A stretch of DNA of 38,728 nt from a virus: the IMG/VR virus record IMGVR_UViG_3300013118_000685, positions 1-38,728 of that record, one strand, 5' to 3'. Under the pieces are notes generated by a model. That model was not told the origin of the DNA, did no database searches, and saw only the letters and a list, made by a program, of their open reading frames with translations. Both the position numbers and the translations under genes were made by a program. Shown here piece by piece: positions 38,432 through 38,728 of this stretch (the first letter of the stretch is position 1; each line of letters opens with the position of its first letter).

Positions 38432-38447
38432 GGGGACCCCGGTCCCC
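38432..38447 (+). terminator. GGGGACC/GGTCCCC hairpin
   Basis: GGGGACC (38432-38438) pairs with GGTCCCC (38441-38447); a G-U pair extends it. A second stem, GCTGCTC (38464-38470) with GAGCAGC (38492-38498), follows. No T-run, so either a weak terminator or leader structure before the gene at 38524. Confidence 0.45.
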
Positions 38448-38523
38448 TCGTCGTGCCGCAGACGCTGCTCTGAGCGGACCTGATGAGACGGGAGCAGCAG
38501 TACCATCATCGAAAGGGTGAACG

Positions 38524-38728
38524 ATGGACAACGAAGCGAGGGCCGGATACGGACACATGGCGATCCAGAACGGGTCCCCCGACTACGGCGACAACGAGTT
38601 CAGCGAGGACGCCACCGACACCGTGGCCAACATCCTCCACGCCATCCACGAGCAGGGCGCGGACCCCGCGCAGGTCCTGCGCTGCGCCGTGATGCACTTC
38701 GAGGCGGAGGCGGGCGAGGGTGCCGCCG
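38524..38728 (+). CDS. Early protein of unknown function, 5' part (continues at base 1)
   Basis: The 5' part of a 162-aa gene crossing the circular junction. ATG 38524 follows the CGAAAGGG leader (38510-38517) shared with other early units. It starts MDNEARAGYGHMAIQNGS, then an acidic turn and a helix DTVANILHAIHEQGADPAQV. Bases from 38610 on repeat 1-119, so the gene is counted once: 38524-38609 joined to 1-403. Confidence 0.75.
   Translation, partial: MDNEARAGYGHMAIQNGSPDYGDNEFSEDATDTVANILHAIHEQGADPAQVLRCAVMHFEAEAGEGAA
38610..38728. repeat. Terminal direct repeat, copy 2
   Basis: Identical to bases 1-119; the overlap left by a circular assembly. Removing one copy gives a 38,609-bp circle. 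Confidence 0.95.

Noticed and set aside
38449-38520. Possible hammerhead ribozyme (CTGATGAG near 38479, CGAAA near 38510)
   Set aside because: The two core motifs are at a suitable distance, but stem II would have only two good pairs before a mismatch, and stem I is three pairs. The CTGATGA core pairs better with TCATC just before GAAA, and CGAAAGGG is the common early ribosome-binding leader here.
1-38728. Lysogeny module
   Set aside because: No integrase, excisionase or attachment-site repeat was found; the one XRE protein is small and Cro-like.

Overview
This window is the genome of a tailed, siphovirus-like double-stranded DNA phage, assembled as a circle. Bases 1-119 are identical to bases 38610-38728, so the unique circle is 38,609 bp and one early gene runs across the junction. 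The DNA is GC-rich. I see no integrase, no partition genes, no DNA polymerase, no primase and no helicase. The phage therefore probably depends on the host replisome, loaded by its own replisome organiser. The host cannot be named. Several early ribosome-binding leaders have the form CGAAAGGG, which suits a 16S rRNA ending in CCUUUC. Exported phage proteins have ordinary Sec signal peptides. The surface-polysaccharide theme fits a bacterium with a glycan coat. These host statements are inferences.

There are two divergent blocks. The early/middle block is on the + strand, running from about 35.3 kb through the junction to 9.84 kb. It starts with a GP88-like cysteine-rich gene of foreign codon usage, then a set of small unknown early genes. 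A cytosine DNA methyltransferase follows, with a second complete gene nested inside it in another frame. Next come a Cro/XRE-type regulator, a Rad52-like annealing protein, a Gp157-family protein, a replisome organiser, SSB, several zinc-ribbon proteins and a RuvC-like resolvase. A secreted FN3-like protein lies just after ssb. The block ends in hairpins at 9260-9296 and 9851-9890.

The late block is on the - strand, running from 34.8 kb down to 9.96 kb, with almost every gene coupled to the next by ATGA, GTGA or TGATG overlaps. Its order is: tRNA(CAU), small terminase, a 58-aa gene, two exported proteins (152 aa, and a 632-aa polysaccharide deacetylase), large terminase, portal, prohead protease, major capsid, connectors, tail terminator, tail tube, tail-assembly chaperone with a probable -1 frameshift extension, tape measure, two paralogous distal-tail proteins carrying carbohydrate-binding-like and LamG-like inserts, split tail hub, tail-fibre-like proteins, then lysis genes (transglycosylase endolysin, holin candidates).

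The divergent control region at 34.80-35.32 kb has at least 11 TGTCA/TGACA pentamers, a 13-bp palindrome sitting in a promoter spacer, and 11-bp direct repeats. It is the best candidate for an operator cluster or replication origin. The most interesting points are: (1) the secreted deacetylase cassette between the terminase genes; (2) the methyltransferase overprinted by a second protein; (3) the foreign GP88 island with its repetitive flank; (4) the repeat-rich divergent control region.
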